The notes under the pieces are model-generated. The model was not told where the DNA came from. It ran no database searches and was given only the letters and a program-made list of their open reading frames with translations. Positions 43,010-52,688 of a DNA stretch of 64,000 nucleotides are shown piece after piece; the stretch's first letter is position 1, and each line of letters begins with the position of its first letter. Source of the DNA: Mesorhizobium sp. WSM4904 (GTDB taxonomy: Bacteria > Pseudomonadota > Alphaproteobacteria > Rhizobiales > Rhizobiaceae). Location of the stretch: positions 2,737,001 to 2,801,000 of the forward strand of contig NZ_CP121354.1 of assembly GCF_029674545.1 (NCBI RefSeq). The letters are read 5' to 3'. The translations under genes were made by a program, and so were the position numbers.

Positions 43010-43133
43010 TTGTCCGCGCGCAGTGCGGTTCGCGTGAAAGCTGGAGGAGCGCCGTTCACCGCGAAGGTCGCGCTTTAGCCGGTTCTCGATGCGCGACCGC
43101 CGGAACGGCCGACTTCCGAGTAAGCGGTCGTGC

Positions 43134-46100
43134 CTACCACTTCACCTTGAAGCCGACCGTGCCGCCAAAAGCGTGGCTGTCGCCGAAATCCTCCATGCTG
43201 GTGCGTGCCAGCAGCTCGCCGTGGACGGAGTAGCGGTCGTCGGCCCAGCTCAGCGAGCCGCCGACGCCTAGCCCACCCCAGAGCGGCTGCGCCTTGCTGA
43301 CAAGCTTGGTGCCTGAGACGTCGACATCGTAGCCGTCGAGGAAGTCGTAATAGAGGTTGGCGACGCCATAGACATGCGAGCGACTCGACTGGCCCGCCTT
43401 GTCCTTCCATTCGCCCTCGTAGTCGGCCGACAGGCCGAGGCGACCGACCAGGCTGTCGCTGCCATCGTTGGAGACGAGGGCGCCATAGGGATCGGTGAAG
43501 CTGTCGAAATCGACCGAGGAATAGCTGAGCTGCGCTTGCGGCGTCAGCGACCAGTTGCCCTGGACGGCGATCTTCTGCCCGGCCTCGATGCCGAGGCCAT
43601 AGCCGAAGCCGTCGTTGCCCTTGGCGAGCGTCTTGCCCAGGGTCGAGGACGCAAGATCGCTGTCGAACCAGGTCAGCTCGGCCTGCGTGTCGACATAGAA
43701 GCCGCTCTTGCCGTACCAGGTCATCGTGCCGCCGAAGCCATATCCCGTCGCGTCGATCGAGCCGACACCGAAGACCGAGGAGACGTCCGACCTGGCCGTG
43801 CCGTAGTGGACGGTGACGCCGCCGATCAGGACACCGGCTTCGGTCTCGGAGAGCAAGGTGTCGAGACCCGCCTGCAGCCTCCAGAGGTCCGCGTCATAGT
43901 CGGCTCCAGTCGTGGTCGTGCCCGGATCGAACTCGCTATGCGCCGCTTCGATGCGTCCCCAGATCGGGCTGCCTTGTTCGACGCCGTTGCCCGCACCGGA
44001 TCGCGTTCCGCCCCACGAGCGGTTGCCTACGCGTTGCTGCAGCGTGCCAAGCTGGGTAAAGCTCTGCAGCACGCCGGCATAGGTCTCGTAGATCGGCACG
44101 GCGGGCGAATAGAGCGGCGTCGGATCTACGGGAGGCGTCGGATCGTTGGGGCTGATCAGCGACGAGCGCAGATACCAGTCGCCGTCGGACGGCGTGCTGA
44201 TGCCGTTCTTGTAGAGCCGGTAGGCATAGGCGCCGGCGACGACGGCCTGATCGCCCTCGAAGACATAGTTGCCGAGCAGGCTGAACGTGCCGGCCGAGAT
44301 GCCGCCGACATCGACGATCTTGATGCCTTCGCTGGTCTGCGCGCCCGAGCCGCCGACTCCGATAACCTTGACATTGGTTGCTCCGGAAGTGTCGCCGGTG
44401 ATGACCAGCCGGTCGGTAGAAGAGGCATCGCCGTCGAGCATCGCCTCGATCTCCAGCGTCCCGCCGGTTCCGATGTAGTTGCCGTCGATCGTCAGTGTGC
44501 CGATCGAGTTGCCCGGCGCGATCACACCGCCGGCCTGCAGAGTCGTGGCGCCGACCGTGCCGTTGCCGCCAAGCGCGCCGCCGCCCAGAATGGTGACGGC
44601 GGAGTTGGCCAGCGAGCCATTGACCGAAAGCTTGCCGGCTTCGACGGTGGTCGGGCCACCGAGGCCGCTGATGCCGGTGAGGTTGAGATTGCCCAGGCCC
44701 TTCTTGGTGAGCGAGCCGCTGCCGTCGATGGCGGCGGCAAAGGTGGCGTCGGTCGGCTGGTCGAAGACGAGCGATGCGTCGTTTAGGATGTCGCCAGTGC
44801 CGAAGCTCGTTGCTTGCCCGATCAGCGTACCGGCCGAGATCGCCGTGCCGCCGCTGTAGGTATTTGCGCCGGAAAGCACAAGCGCGCCGGAATCGGTCTT
44901 CACCAGACCGCCGCTTCCGGCGATATCCGCGGCGATTGTCGCCGTCACGCCGGCGTCGGTCTTGATCATCGTGGCGGCGGTGTTGGTGGTGAGCGTGCCG
45001 CCGTCGATCACATAGCCGTCGATCATGAACTGCATGCCGGTGAAGCCGACCGTACCGGCGGAATCGTCGACCGTAACGATGCCGGCCCGACCGGCGAACA
45101 CCGCGAAATCCTGACCCCACGGCCCGTTGATCGCGCCGTCGGCTTCCGTCCAGTTGCGGTTCGTCGCATCCCACACGCCGTCACCGCCGTCGATCAAGCC
45201 GTTGTCATGCAGCCCTGCATTGCCGCCGTCCCAGAAGCTCAGAGTTGCTCCGGCCGTGGAGATCAGATTGACCTGTCCGTCGATTGCGGTCTGGATGAAG
45301 AGATCGCTCGCTGCGACGGGCGTGGTCCCGAACTGAAGGCCGTTGTCAGTCAATACACCGCCGTAGTTCATGAGCCGGTAGACGCCGGGGCCGAAGCCGC
45401 CGATATCCGTGATATTCAGCGTGCCGTCGAGGGTGAGATCACCGGTGACCTCGATCAGGTCGTTGACGCCGTTGCCGATCGTCCCGGCAATGCCGAGCTC
45501 GTAGTCGAGATTCGAGCCTGTGTTGAGCGTCAGCGAACCGACCGTGAGCGTGCCGGGGCTGTTGCCTGGCGCGACGGTGCCGTCCACCGTCACCGGCCCT
45601 GCAATCGTTCCCACTCCCGACAGGGTGCCGGAGCTGTTGACGCTGACTGCTGTATTTCCGAGCGAGCCGTTCACGCGCAGCCCGCCTGAGTCGACCGTCG
45701 TTGCGCCGGTATAGGTGTTCGTGCCCGAGAGCGTGAGCGTGCCGTTGCCGAGCTTCGCAAGAGAGCCGCCAGCGCCTGAGATCAAGCCGGAGAACGTGGT
45801 GCTGGCGTCGCTGCCGATCGTCAGCTTCCTGTCGCCGAGATTCACATTGCCGGCACCCGACAACGAGCCGATCGTCTCATCGTCGCTGTCTATGCCCGTA
45901 AAGATGGGGGAGAGAGGGGGCCGCACAAGCGACAGTGTGGCGCCGGCCGCCACGGTCACGGCCGAGGAGTCTGGAATGGAGTCGATGCCCGCGCCGACCG
46001 CAAAGAGCGTGCCGGCCAGGATTTGTGTCGCGCCCTGATAGCTGCTGTTGCCGGCCAGCACCTGGCGGTAGGCGCCGTTCTTGACGAAGCCGCCAGTTCC

Positions 46101-47930
46101 GGTGATGCCGCCGTAAAACAACGCAGTCGTGTTGGCGAAATTCGTGCTGGTCGTGAGGTTGCCGACGAGCTCCACGGTGCCGGCATCTCCCGAGAGCGTG
46201 CCGACGGTCTCGTTGTCGAGGACGCGGAACACACCGGCCTGGGCAATCACGGAAGACTGGTCGCCGATCGCGTTGCCGCCCTCGGCCTCGAGCGTCCCAC
46301 CCAGAATTCGCGTGCCGCCGGTATAGCTGTTGTTGCCCGACAAAGTCAGTGTGCCGGCGCCGGTCTTGGTGAGAAGGCCGCTGCCGCTGATGCCGCCTGT
46401 CAGGCCAAGGTCGGAATCGGTCTGGAACGTGCCATTGCCAGTCAAGGTTACATTGCGGCCGCTGGTGAACGCGGACGTCGTCTGCAGCGTGCCCGTATTG
46501 AAGGTAAGCGCGCCGGAAGCAGCGCCGAGATTCTCGTTCGAGGAGACCTGGAGGATGCCGCCGAGTATGGCCGTGCCGCCGCTATAGGTGTTGGTGCCGG
46601 TCAGAACGGTCGTGCCGGTTCCGATCTGGCTCACCGTGCCGGTGCCGGAGATGATGCCGGAATATGCAAGCGTGTCGCTGCGTTTGAAAGCCAGCGTGCC
46701 GTTGTTGGTGACATCGCCGACGATCGAGCCGCTCGTGCCGCCATTGCCGAGCTGCAGCGTGCCCTGCTGAATATCCCAGTTGGTCGTGGCCGTGTTGTCA
46801 GCGGTCAGCGCCCAGGTGCCGCTACCGGTCTTCTCGAAGACGTCGAAGTTCCGGTATTGCCCGGTGTCACCGATCGAACCATCCAGGATCGAAATGCCTG
46901 TTCCGCTGAGCCGAAGGAGATCCGTGGTCGCCGTCGCGTTCGCCACCACGTTGCCGAAGATTTGCGAGCCGGTTTGCAACTCAAGGTGAATCGAGCCTGT
47001 GGTCGGCGTGACGCCGGAGGTCCATCCGATAGCTTCCGTTGCGCCGGTTCCGGCTCGAATTATTCCACTGTTGACGATGTCGATCGTCTCGGTTGCGGAG
47101 TTGGAGCGGATCGCAGCGGCCAGATTGCCGCCTTCGATCGTGCCGGTGTTGACGATCTGGCCGCTTCCATTGCGTACCAAAATGCCCACACCTGAGCTTA
47201 GTGCGTTGCCGGCACCGGACCCGCCGCGGATGGTCCCGTGATTGGTCACGGTAGAGTTGGTGCCGGTGCCGCCCAGGTCGATACCGACGCCGCCTCCGAA
47301 TCCGCCAGTGTTGCTGCCGCCTTCAATGGTGCCGAAATTGGTCATCGACGAGTCGCGCCTGACCTGGGCGCCGGTTCCGCCGCCGCTGGCGGCGGCTGCG
47401 GTTGAGCCACCCGTGATGGTACCGCTGTTATTGAAGGTCGTAAGGCCGGTAAGGCTAAGGCCTACGCCGCCGGCGCCTCCACTGGAGGAGCCGCCAATGA
47501 CCGTACCATTGTTGGTGATCGTGCTCGGAATGGTGCCGCCATTCTGATTGAAGCCTACGCCGGCGGTGCCCGCACTGGCCGCTCCCTGGAACGTCCCTGA
47601 CAAGGTCAGCAGGTTGCCGTTCGTGGTCGTGACGCCGAAGTTGTTTCCGACGATGCCGGTGATGGTGAAGCCCTGCGTGTCGAGCGTGATGGGCTTGGTG
47701 GGGTTCGGCATATTTCCCGCGACGAAGCTCTGGGTCGCTACGATCGTCGCACTGGCGTCGCCGTCGGCGTTTGCCGCGGCCACGGCATTGTTCAACTCGG
47801 TCGCGTTGCTGACCACATAGGTCGCGGCCGAAGCCGTGGCCGGAAACCAGCAGGCGACCGCGATACCGCTTACCCCGGCCAGCAGTTTTCTTCCTCGAAT
47901 GCGCCGAAGCGCGCGCCCGCTCGCTCTCAT
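43134..47930 (-). CDS. Autotransporter with PATR repeats and C-terminal beta-barrel
   Basis: The 1598-residue protein starts with a clear signal peptide (basic MRASGRALRRIRGRK, hydrophobic core, cut near SAA). The passenger (about 36-1310) is Gly/Asn/Thr-rich beta helix, with at least five strand repeats of the PATR type, for example GTNTYSGGTAILGG, GNNSYTGGTRILGGTL and GTNTYTGATTVDSGGL. A linker follows and then an outer-membrane barrel (about 1340-1598) with alternating strands ending GGTVGFKVKW. It should be a type V secreted surface protein; adhesion is plausible but not shown. It is convergent with the TetR gene. Confidence 0.93.
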   Translation of the reverse strand: MRASGRALRRIRGRKLLAGVSGIAVACWFPATASAATYVVSNATELNNAVAAANADGDASATIVATQSFVAGNMPNPTKPITLDTQGFTITGIVGNNFGVTTTNGNLLTLSGTFQGAASAGTAGVGFNQNGGTIPSTITNNGTVIGGSSSGGAGGVGLSLTGLTTFNNSGTITGGSTAAAASGGGTGAQVRRDSSMTNFGTIEGGSNTGGFGGGVGIDLGGTGTNSTVTNHGTIRGGSGAGNALSSGVGILVRNGSGQIVNTGTIEGGNLAAAIRSNSATETIDIVNSGIIRAGTGATEAIGWTSGVTPTTGSIHLELQTGSQIFGNVVANATATTDLLRLSGTGISILDGSIGDTGQYRNFDVFEKTGSGTWALTADNTATTNWDIQQGTLQLGNGGTSGSIVGDVTNNGTLAFKRSDTLAYSGIISGTGTVSQIGTGTTVLTGTNTYSGGTAILGGILQVSSNENLGAASGALTFNTGTLQTTSAFTSGRNVTLTGNGTFQTDSDLGLTGGISGSGLLTKTGAGTLTLSGNNSYTGGTRILGGTLEAEGGNAIGDQSSVIAQAGVFRVLDNETVGTLSGDAGTVELVGNLTTSTNFANTTALFYGGITGTGGFVKNGAYRQVLAGNSSYQGATQILAGTLFAVGAGIDSIPDSSAVTVAAGATLSLVRPPLSPIFTGIDSDDETIGSLSGAGNVNLGDRKLTIGSDASTTFSGLISGAGGSLAKLGNGTLTLSGTNTYTGATTVDSGGLRVNGSLGNTAVSVNSSGTLSGVGTIAGPVTVDGTVAPGNSPGTLTVGSLTLNTGSNLDYELGIAGTIGNGVNDLIEVTGDLTLDGTLNITDIGGFGPGVYRLMNYGGVLTDNGLQFGTTPVAASDLFIQTAIDGQVNLISTAGATLSFWDGGNAGLHDNGLIDGGDGVWDATNRNWTEADGAINGPWGQDFAVFAGRAGIVTVDDSAGTVGFTGMQFMIDGYVIDGGTLTTNTAATMIKTDAGVTATIAADIAGSGGLVKTDSGALVLSGANTYSGGTAISAGTLIGQATSFGTGDILNDASLVFDQPTDATFAAAIDGSGSLTKKGLGNLNLTGISGLGGPTTVEAGKLSVNGSLANSAVTILGGGALGGNGTVGATTLQAGGVIAPGNSIGTLTIDGNYIGTGGTLEIEAMLDGDASSTDRLVITGDTSGATNVKVIGVGGSGAQTSEGIKIVDVGGISAGTFSLLGNYVFEGDQAVVAGAYAYRLYKNGISTPSDGDWYLRSSLISPNDPTPPVDPTPLYSPAVPIYETYAGVLQSFTQLGTLQQRVGNRSWGGTRSGAGNGVEQGSPIWGRIEAAHSEFDPGTTTTGADYDADLWRLQAGLDTLLSETEAGVLIGGVTVHYGTARSDVSSVFGVGSIDATGYGFGGTMTWYGKSGFYVDTQAELTWFDSDLASSTLGKTLAKGNDGFGYGLGIEAGQKIAVQGNWSLTPQAQLSYSSVDFDSFTDPYGALVSNDGSDSLVGRLGLSADYEGEWKDKAGQSSRSHVYGVANLYYDFLDGYDVDVSGTKLVSKAQPLWGGLGVGGSLSWADDRYSVHGELLARTSMEDFGDSHAFGGTVGFKVKW

Positions 47931-48351
47931 GGTGCCCCCGCTCGAAAAATATGCGCCCGCGCCGGATGCCCGCGATCTGAGGCGGCGCGCCGAACCAAAC
48001 CGACAACAAGTTAACTTGGAGTTTGAGCCGTGTCTTGTAGTTGAATTGTCGGTACTGGATTTTTTCTTGGAGTTACTTCAAAGCAACATTAGTTTTTTAA
48101 AATATAAGATGGACAAAAATAAGCTTTCACTTAAATGTCGGTCATGCAGGGCCGGCAACATATACGGAAACGCCGAGGCGAGCATCTGTTTGCCTCAGGA
48201 ACGAAGTCCAACCATGCGTCAAAGCCTAAGGGCAATTCCAGGAAAAGCGTGTAAGGGTTTTCCGCCCGGGATTGCATCCAAACAAAGGGATAGAGCGGCT
48301 CGCCGTTTCCGCGAAACGGTGGACCGCTCTGGACATCGGCCAATGCGCTGG
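47931..48351. other. Gap upstream of the autotransporter
   Basis: These 421 bases contain an AT-rich stretch (about 48055-48135) unlike the rest of the window, probably the autotransporter promoter region on the minus strand. The part at 48228-48330 is a double palindromic repeat. I see no gene. Confidence 0.5.
48228..48330. repeat. Composite palindromic repeat pair
   Basis: Unit one is AGGGCAATTCCAGGAAAAG...GGTTTTCCGCCCGGGATTGC (48228-48275); unit two is AGAGCGGCTCGCCGTTTC and GAAACGGTGGACCGCTCT (48292-48330). The two units side by side recall rhizobial intergenic mosaic elements. Confidence 0.65.
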
Positions 48352-49680
48352 CTAGCGCCGCGCGATCTGGCGGTGGCCGTCGGGCAGGCGGGTGGCGATC
48401 AGCTTGTCGATGCGGCGGCCGTCGAGGTCGACCACTTCGAAGCGCCAGCCTTGCGCGTCGACGCATTCGCCGGTGTTGGGGAGGTGGTGCAGATGCGACA
48501 GCACATAGCCGGCCACCGTCTCGTAGTCGCGGTTCTCCGGCAGGTCGATGCCCAGCACCTCGGCCATCTCGTCGGCCTGCATGTAACCTGCGAGCAGCCA
48601 TGAGCCGTCCTCGCGCTTGACGGCGTTTTCTTCCTCGCCGGCATCGAGGTCCGAGCGGAAGACGCCGGTGATCGCTTCCAGGATGTCGGCCGGCGTGACG
48701 ATGCCTTCGAAATGGCCGTATTCGTCGTGGACGAGCGCCATCGGCACATCCGATTCCTTCAGCTTCGCCAGCACGTCGAGCGCGTCGGCCTGATCGTGCA
48801 CGATGGGTGCTGCGCGCACATGCTGGCGCGGCTCCAGCACCTTGCCGCCGAGGATCGCCGACAGCACGTCGCGTGTCTGGACGACACCGACCATGGCATC
48901 GACATTGCCGTCGCCGGCGGGCAGGCGCGAATGCTGGGTCTCCATCAGGAGCCGCCTGATCGCCGCCTCGTCGGATTGCAGGTTGATCCAGTCGACTTCG
49001 GTGCGCGGCGTCATCACGGCGCGCACGGCGCGATCGCCGAGGCGCATGACGCCGGCGATCATGCGCCGTTCGTCGGATTCGATCGTGCCGTGATGCTCGG
49101 CCTCGGCGACCAGCATCTTGATCTCCTCGTCGGTGACCTTCTCTTCCGCCTCGCCGTGCTGGCCGAGCAGCCACAGAACAGCGCGGCCGGAAATGTCGAG
49201 CAGGAAGACGAGCGGCGCCGATACCGTGGCCAGGATGGTCATGGCAGGCGCCGCCCTGACCGCCACACGCTCCGGATCCTTCAGCGCGATCTGCTTCGGC
49301 ACGAGCTCGCCGACGATCAGCGAGGCGTAGGTGATGAGCGCGACGACGATGCCGACGCCGACGGGGTCGGCGATGTTCTCGCGGATGCCGGTCGAGACCA
49401 GATATTGCGCCAGTCGCTCGCCGAGCGTGGCGCCGGAAAAGGCGCCGGAGAGAACGCCGACCAGGGTGATGCCGATCTGCACCGACGACAGGAACTTGCC
49501 GGGGTTGGAGCCAAGCGCCAGCGCGCGGCCGGCGCCCCTGACGTTGCGGTCGATCATCGCCTTGAGGCGGGCCGGCCGCGACGAGACGATAGCGAGCTCC
49601 GACATGGCCAAAAGGCCGTTCACCAGGATGAGGACGGCCACGACGGCGATTTCAACATAAAGCATGCGCGTCAATAGCAT
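48352..49680 (-). CDS. CorC/TlyC-family membrane protein (DUF21 and CBS domains)
   Basis: The 442 residues include a DUF21 membrane domain with several helices (about 5-175), a CBS pair (about 215-335, with MTPRTEVDWINLQSDE and GVVQTRDVLSAIL) and a CorC_HlyC domain (about 350-440, HLHHLPNTGECVDAQGWRFE). Members are called hemolysin C or magnesium/cobalt efflux proteins; ion transport or its regulation is likely. The in-frame ATG at 49665 is an alternative start. It is divergent from no near gene and stands alone. Confidence 0.92.
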   Translation of the reverse strand: MLLTRMLYVEIAVVAVLILVNGLLAMSELAIVSSRPARLKAMIDRNVRGAGRALALGSNPGKFLSSVQIGITLVGVLSGAFSGATLGERLAQYLVSTGIRENIADPVGVGIVVALITYASLIVGELVPKQIALKDPERVAVRAAPAMTILATVSAPLVFLLDISGRAVLWLLGQHGEAEEKVTDEEIKMLVAEAEHHGTIESDERRMIAGVMRLGDRAVRAVMTPRTEVDWINLQSDEAAIRRLLMETQHSRLPAGDGNVDAMVGVVQTRDVLSAILGGKVLEPRQHVRAAPIVHDQADALDVLAKLKESDVPMALVHDEYGHFEGIVTPADILEAITGVFRSDLDAGEEENAVKREDGSWLLAGYMQADEMAEVLGIDLPENRDYETVAGYVLSHLHHLPNTGECVDAQGWRFEVVDLDGRRIDKLIATRLPDGHRQIARR

Positions 49681-49754
49681 TGCCGCGGTGCATTCGAAAA
49701 TAGTCCGCCGTTATTTTTGAAGCATTACAATTGGAGGCATGACGGGCGAGCCGT

Positions 49755-50666
49755 TCAGGCATCCCAAGGCGGCGCCGAAAAATGGTCGACGAGCGCGTCG
49801 ATGACGACCCGCACCTTTGGCGTCAGCGCCCGCGTCACCGGCCAGACCGCGTGCACGACGATGTTCTCGACCAGACAGTCGGACAGGACCATTTCAAGCT
49901 CGCCGCGCGCCAGGCTCTCAGCCGCCAGCCAGGTCGGCAGAAAGGTGATGCCGCAGCCGGCAAGGGCTGCATCGAGCATCGGTTCGCCGTGGCCAAGAAC
50001 AAGCCTGGCCTTGGGGACAAAAGTCGTCAGATGGCCGTCGGTGCTCCTGATGGTCCAGGGACGAACGACACCCTCGCGCCCATAGCCGATGACGCTGTGG
50101 CGGGCGAGGTCGTCGATGGACTGCGGCCTGCCATATCTTTCAAGATAGGCGGGAGAGGCGCATATCGCCGAGCGCTGGGCATAGATGCGGCGTGCCGCCA
50201 ATGACAGGCTGTCGTCGAGATCGCCCATGCGCACCGCAAGATCGATGCCTTCCTCGATCAGGTCGACGCGCCGGTCGTTGAAGGAAATCTCGATGACCAG
50301 TTCCGGGAATCTGCTCGAGATGCCGAACAGCAGGGGGGCGACGCATCTGCGGCCAAAGGCTAGCGGAACGTCAATGCGCAGCCTGCCCGACGGGACCTGC
50401 CGGCTTGACGCGAGCAGCGCCTGCCCGGCCTCGATTTCCGCCAGTGCCCGCACGCAGGCGTCATAATAGCTTGAGCCTTCACTGGTGGGGCTGAGGCTGC
50501 GGGTCGTGCGGTTGAGCAGGCGAACGCCGAGCCGCTGCTCCAGTTGCGCGACCGATTTGCCGATGGCCGACTTCGTCACATGCAGCCGTTTGCCGGCCCC
50601 GGTGAAGCTGCCGGCCTCAACCGCATGAACGAATGCGACTATGCCTTGCAGGTCGATCGAATCCAT
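49755..50666 (-). CDS. LysR-family transcriptional regulator
   Basis: A 303-residue LysR protein: HTH at about 18-60 (FVHAVEAGSFTGAGKRLHVT, AIGKSVAQLEQRLGVRLL) and a substrate-binding domain from about 90. The effector-domain start RLRIDVPLAFGRRCVAPLLF is typical. It is divergent from an MDR oxidoreductase gene across a 122-base space and probably regulates it. The inducer cannot be guessed. Confidence 0.92.
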   Translation of the reverse strand: MDSIDLQGIVAFVHAVEAGSFTGAGKRLHVTKSAIGKSVAQLEQRLGVRLLNRTTRSLSPTSEGSSYYDACVRALAEIEAGQALLASSRQVPSGRLRIDVPLAFGRRCVAPLLFGISSRFPELVIEISFNDRRVDLIEEGIDLAVRMGDLDDSLSLAARRIYAQRSAICASPAYLERYGRPQSIDDLARHSVIGYGREGVVRPWTIRSTDGHLTTFVPKARLVLGHGEPMLDAALAGCGITFLPTWLAAESLARGELEMVLSDCLVENIVVHAVWPVTRALTPKVRVVIDALVDHFSAPPWDA

Positions 50667-50788
50667 GATGCGCCCGTTGTAGAGTTTCCCTCTCCAATCT
50701 GTCGTCGAATATCCCGCATTGCGGCATTATTTTCTATAGTTGGATCGCATAGATGTCTGGCGCAGCCATCAATAAAGGAGCGCCCCAC

Positions 50789-51811
50789 ATGAGCACCGAC
50801 GGCAACAGGTCCTGGCAGATGACGGGGTTCGGCCTGTCAAAACTGAACCCTGTGAGCGGCAGATTACCCGAGCCAGGCCCGCATGAGCTTCTGGTGCGCA
50901 CCAAGGCCATCTCGCTGAACTACAAGGATAAGTTGATCGTGGACGGCATGCTGATCCCCGATCTTTCCTTCCCCTTCGTGCCGACATCGGACGCCGTGGG
51001 CGAGGTCGTTGCCGTCGGCAGCGCGGTCAGCCGATTCCAGGTCGGGCAGCGCGTGCTCGGCCAGGTGATCGCCGACTGGCCGGACGGCGATGCGCCGCCG
51101 GTGCTCCACAAGCACACGCTGGGCTCGTCGCTCTCGGGCATGCTTTCCGAGCATGTCGTCTTCGGCGAGGACACCGCGGTGCTCGCGCCGCCATCGCTCA
51201 GCGATGTCGAAGCGGCGACGCTGCCGATCGCGGCGCTGACGGCCTGGTTCGCCATGGCCGAAGCGACAAGGCCGGTGCCGGGCCAGACCGTGCTGATCCA
51301 GGGCACGGGCGGCGTCTCGCTGTTCGCGCTGCAGTTCGCCGCGGCGTTCGGCCTGCGTGCCATCGTCACGTCGAGCAGCGACGAGAAGCTCGAGCGCGCC
51401 AAGGATCTCGGCGCCTGGCAGGTGATCAACTATCGCTCGCAGCCGGCTTGGGACGAGGCAGCCCGCGATCTGACGGACGGGCTGGGCGTCAACCATATCC
51501 TGGAAATGGTCGGCGGCGACAATGCCAGGCGGTCGCTCAATGCGCTTGCCGCCGATGGCCGGCTGTCGATCATCGGCCTGCTTGGCGCCATGGAGATCAG
51601 CTTTCCGGTCCTGCCGTTCATGCGCAACCGCATCGTCATGCAAGGCATTTCCATCGGCCACCGCCGCAGTTTCGAGCGCATGAACCAGGCTATCGAGGCG
51701 CTTGGCATCAAGCCCGTCATCGACAAGGTCTATGGCTTCGACGATGTGCCGGAGGCTTTCGGGCATCTGGAGAAAGGGCCGTTCGGCAAGATCGTCATCG
51801 CCATGACCTGA
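50789..51811 (+). CDS. MDR-family NAD(P)-dependent alcohol dehydrogenase
   Basis: The 340 residues have a GroES-like domain with ISLNYKDKLIVDGM (in place of zinc-binding Cys/His) and a nucleotide-binding domain with VLIQGTGGVSLFALQFAAAFG. The catalytic-zinc Cys of true alcohol dehydrogenases is not seen at the usual place (NYKDK), so it is a zinc-independent member like quinone reductases. AAAGGAG precedes the ATG at 50789; the frame is open to 50753. It is divergent from the LysR gene. Confidence 0.9.
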   Translation: MSTDGNRSWQMTGFGLSKLNPVSGRLPEPGPHELLVRTKAISLNYKDKLIVDGMLIPDLSFPFVPTSDAVGEVVAVGSAVSRFQVGQRVLGQVIADWPDGDAPPVLHKHTLGSSLSGMLSEHVVFGEDTAVLAPPSLSDVEAATLPIAALTAWFAMAEATRPVPGQTVLIQGTGGVSLFALQFAAAFGLRAIVTSSSDEKLERAKDLGAWQVINYRSQPAWDEAARDLTDGLGVNHILEMVGGDNARRSLNALAADGRLSIIGLLGAMEISFPVLPFMRNRIVMQGISIGHRRSFERMNQAIEALGIKPVIDKVYGFDDVPEAFGHLEKGPFGKIVIAMT

Positions 51812-51823
51812 CTTGCCGCGCTG

Positions 51824-52531
51824 TCACGGCAGAGTCTTCAGGACGCCGACTAGCGCGAGGCCGTCGGTGAAATACGGATCGCCGCCGCCATTCCTGCCGT
51901 CCCGCGTGGCACCGATCGCCGGTACCTCGCTGGTCGAGGTCAGCAGACCCGCCGCCTTGAGATCGCCGATCAGGAAGTTGCGCTCGGCGTCGATGTCCGG
52001 GCCGATATGGTGGGTGATGGCGCCAGTGTCGTGGCTGAGGCCGACGCCGCGGTCGAAGCTGGCGGCCCCCAGCCAGAGCGGGCGGCCGTCGTCGCCGGCC
52101 GTGTTGGTCTGCCAAAAGCGGACATGGTGGCGCCTGTCGGCGCTGTCGCCGACCGGCTTCTCGAAGGCGAGATCCTGGGCGCGGCCTTCGAACAGCAGGC
52201 GGCTCACCGGGGCATCGGGATAGGGCCGGGAGAACAAGACACTTTCCCCGATGTCGATCGCCGTCCTCAGTGTGATGGCATCGGCCGTATCCCAGCCGGC
52301 GACGGCAAAGGCGTGGACCACCTCTTTTTCGGTCCCGACAAGTCCGACATTGATCGGATCGCCCGGAATCCCTTGCGGCGTATGCGTCACCATCTCGAAG
52401 CGCTGCGTGCGGAAGCCGCGCTCCCGCCAGGTCCAGAATTCCGGCGCGGCGAGATAGGCAAAGGCCAGATAGAAGGCGCAGAAAGCCGCCAGCCAGATCG
52501 CCGCGCGCCGCCTAAGACTTCGCTCACTCAC
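51824..52531 (-). CDS. LssY C-terminal domain protein
   Basis: A 235-residue protein with one N-terminal membrane helix (AAIWLAAFCAFYLAFAYLAA) and an LssY_C-type domain: DPINVGLVGTEKEVVHAFAV, RHHVRFWQTNTAGDDGRPLW and GAASFDRGVGLSHDTGAITH. LssY was named from the Legionella lss type I secretion region; the domain's role is not known. The protein should be anchored with its domain outside the cytoplasm. It is convergent with the MDR gene. Confidence 0.85.
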   Translation of the reverse strand: MSERSLRRRAAIWLAAFCAFYLAFAYLAAPEFWTWRERGFRTQRFEMVTHTPQGIPGDPINVGLVGTEKEVVHAFAVAGWDTADAITLRTAIDIGESVLFSRPYPDAPVSRLLFEGRAQDLAFEKPVGDSADRRHHVRFWQTNTAGDDGRPLWLGAASFDRGVGLSHDTGAITHHIGPDIDAERNFLIGDLKAAGLLTSTSEVPAIGATRDGRNGGGDPYFTDGLALVGVLKTLP

Positions 52532-52615
52532 GAGAAACCGCTCCCGAGCCCGTTCGCGGCCACTCTATGCCGCGCCGATCGGATTGGGCAGGGGAATGCT
52601 AACTATTTGTTTTTA

Positions 52616-52688
52616 CGCAATTCCGGACGGAAGGCTACGGCGAAGTCGCCGAGCCTAACCGCTGCGCAGTTTTCCTGGAATTGCTCTA
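52616..52688 (-). repeat. Rhizobial palindromic repeat starting at a stop codon (copy 3, with inserted hairpin)
   Basis: On the minus strand it reads TAGAGCAATTCCAGGAAAAC to CCGTCCGGAATTGCG. TAG at 52686-52688 is the stop codon of the first extensin-like gene. A 24-base segment (52633-52656) with its own hairpin interrupts the GGTTTTCCGTCC block. Confidence 0.7.

Noticed and set aside
43374..47195. Long plus-strand frames opposite the autotransporter gene
   Set aside because: They mirror the repetitive autotransporter sequence; the translations are low-complexity and have no start or domain support.
45660..47541. CRISPR-like regular repeats in the 43-48 kb region
   Set aside because: The repeats encode PATR protein motifs inside one frame and are of uneven length and spacing, not a CRISPR array.
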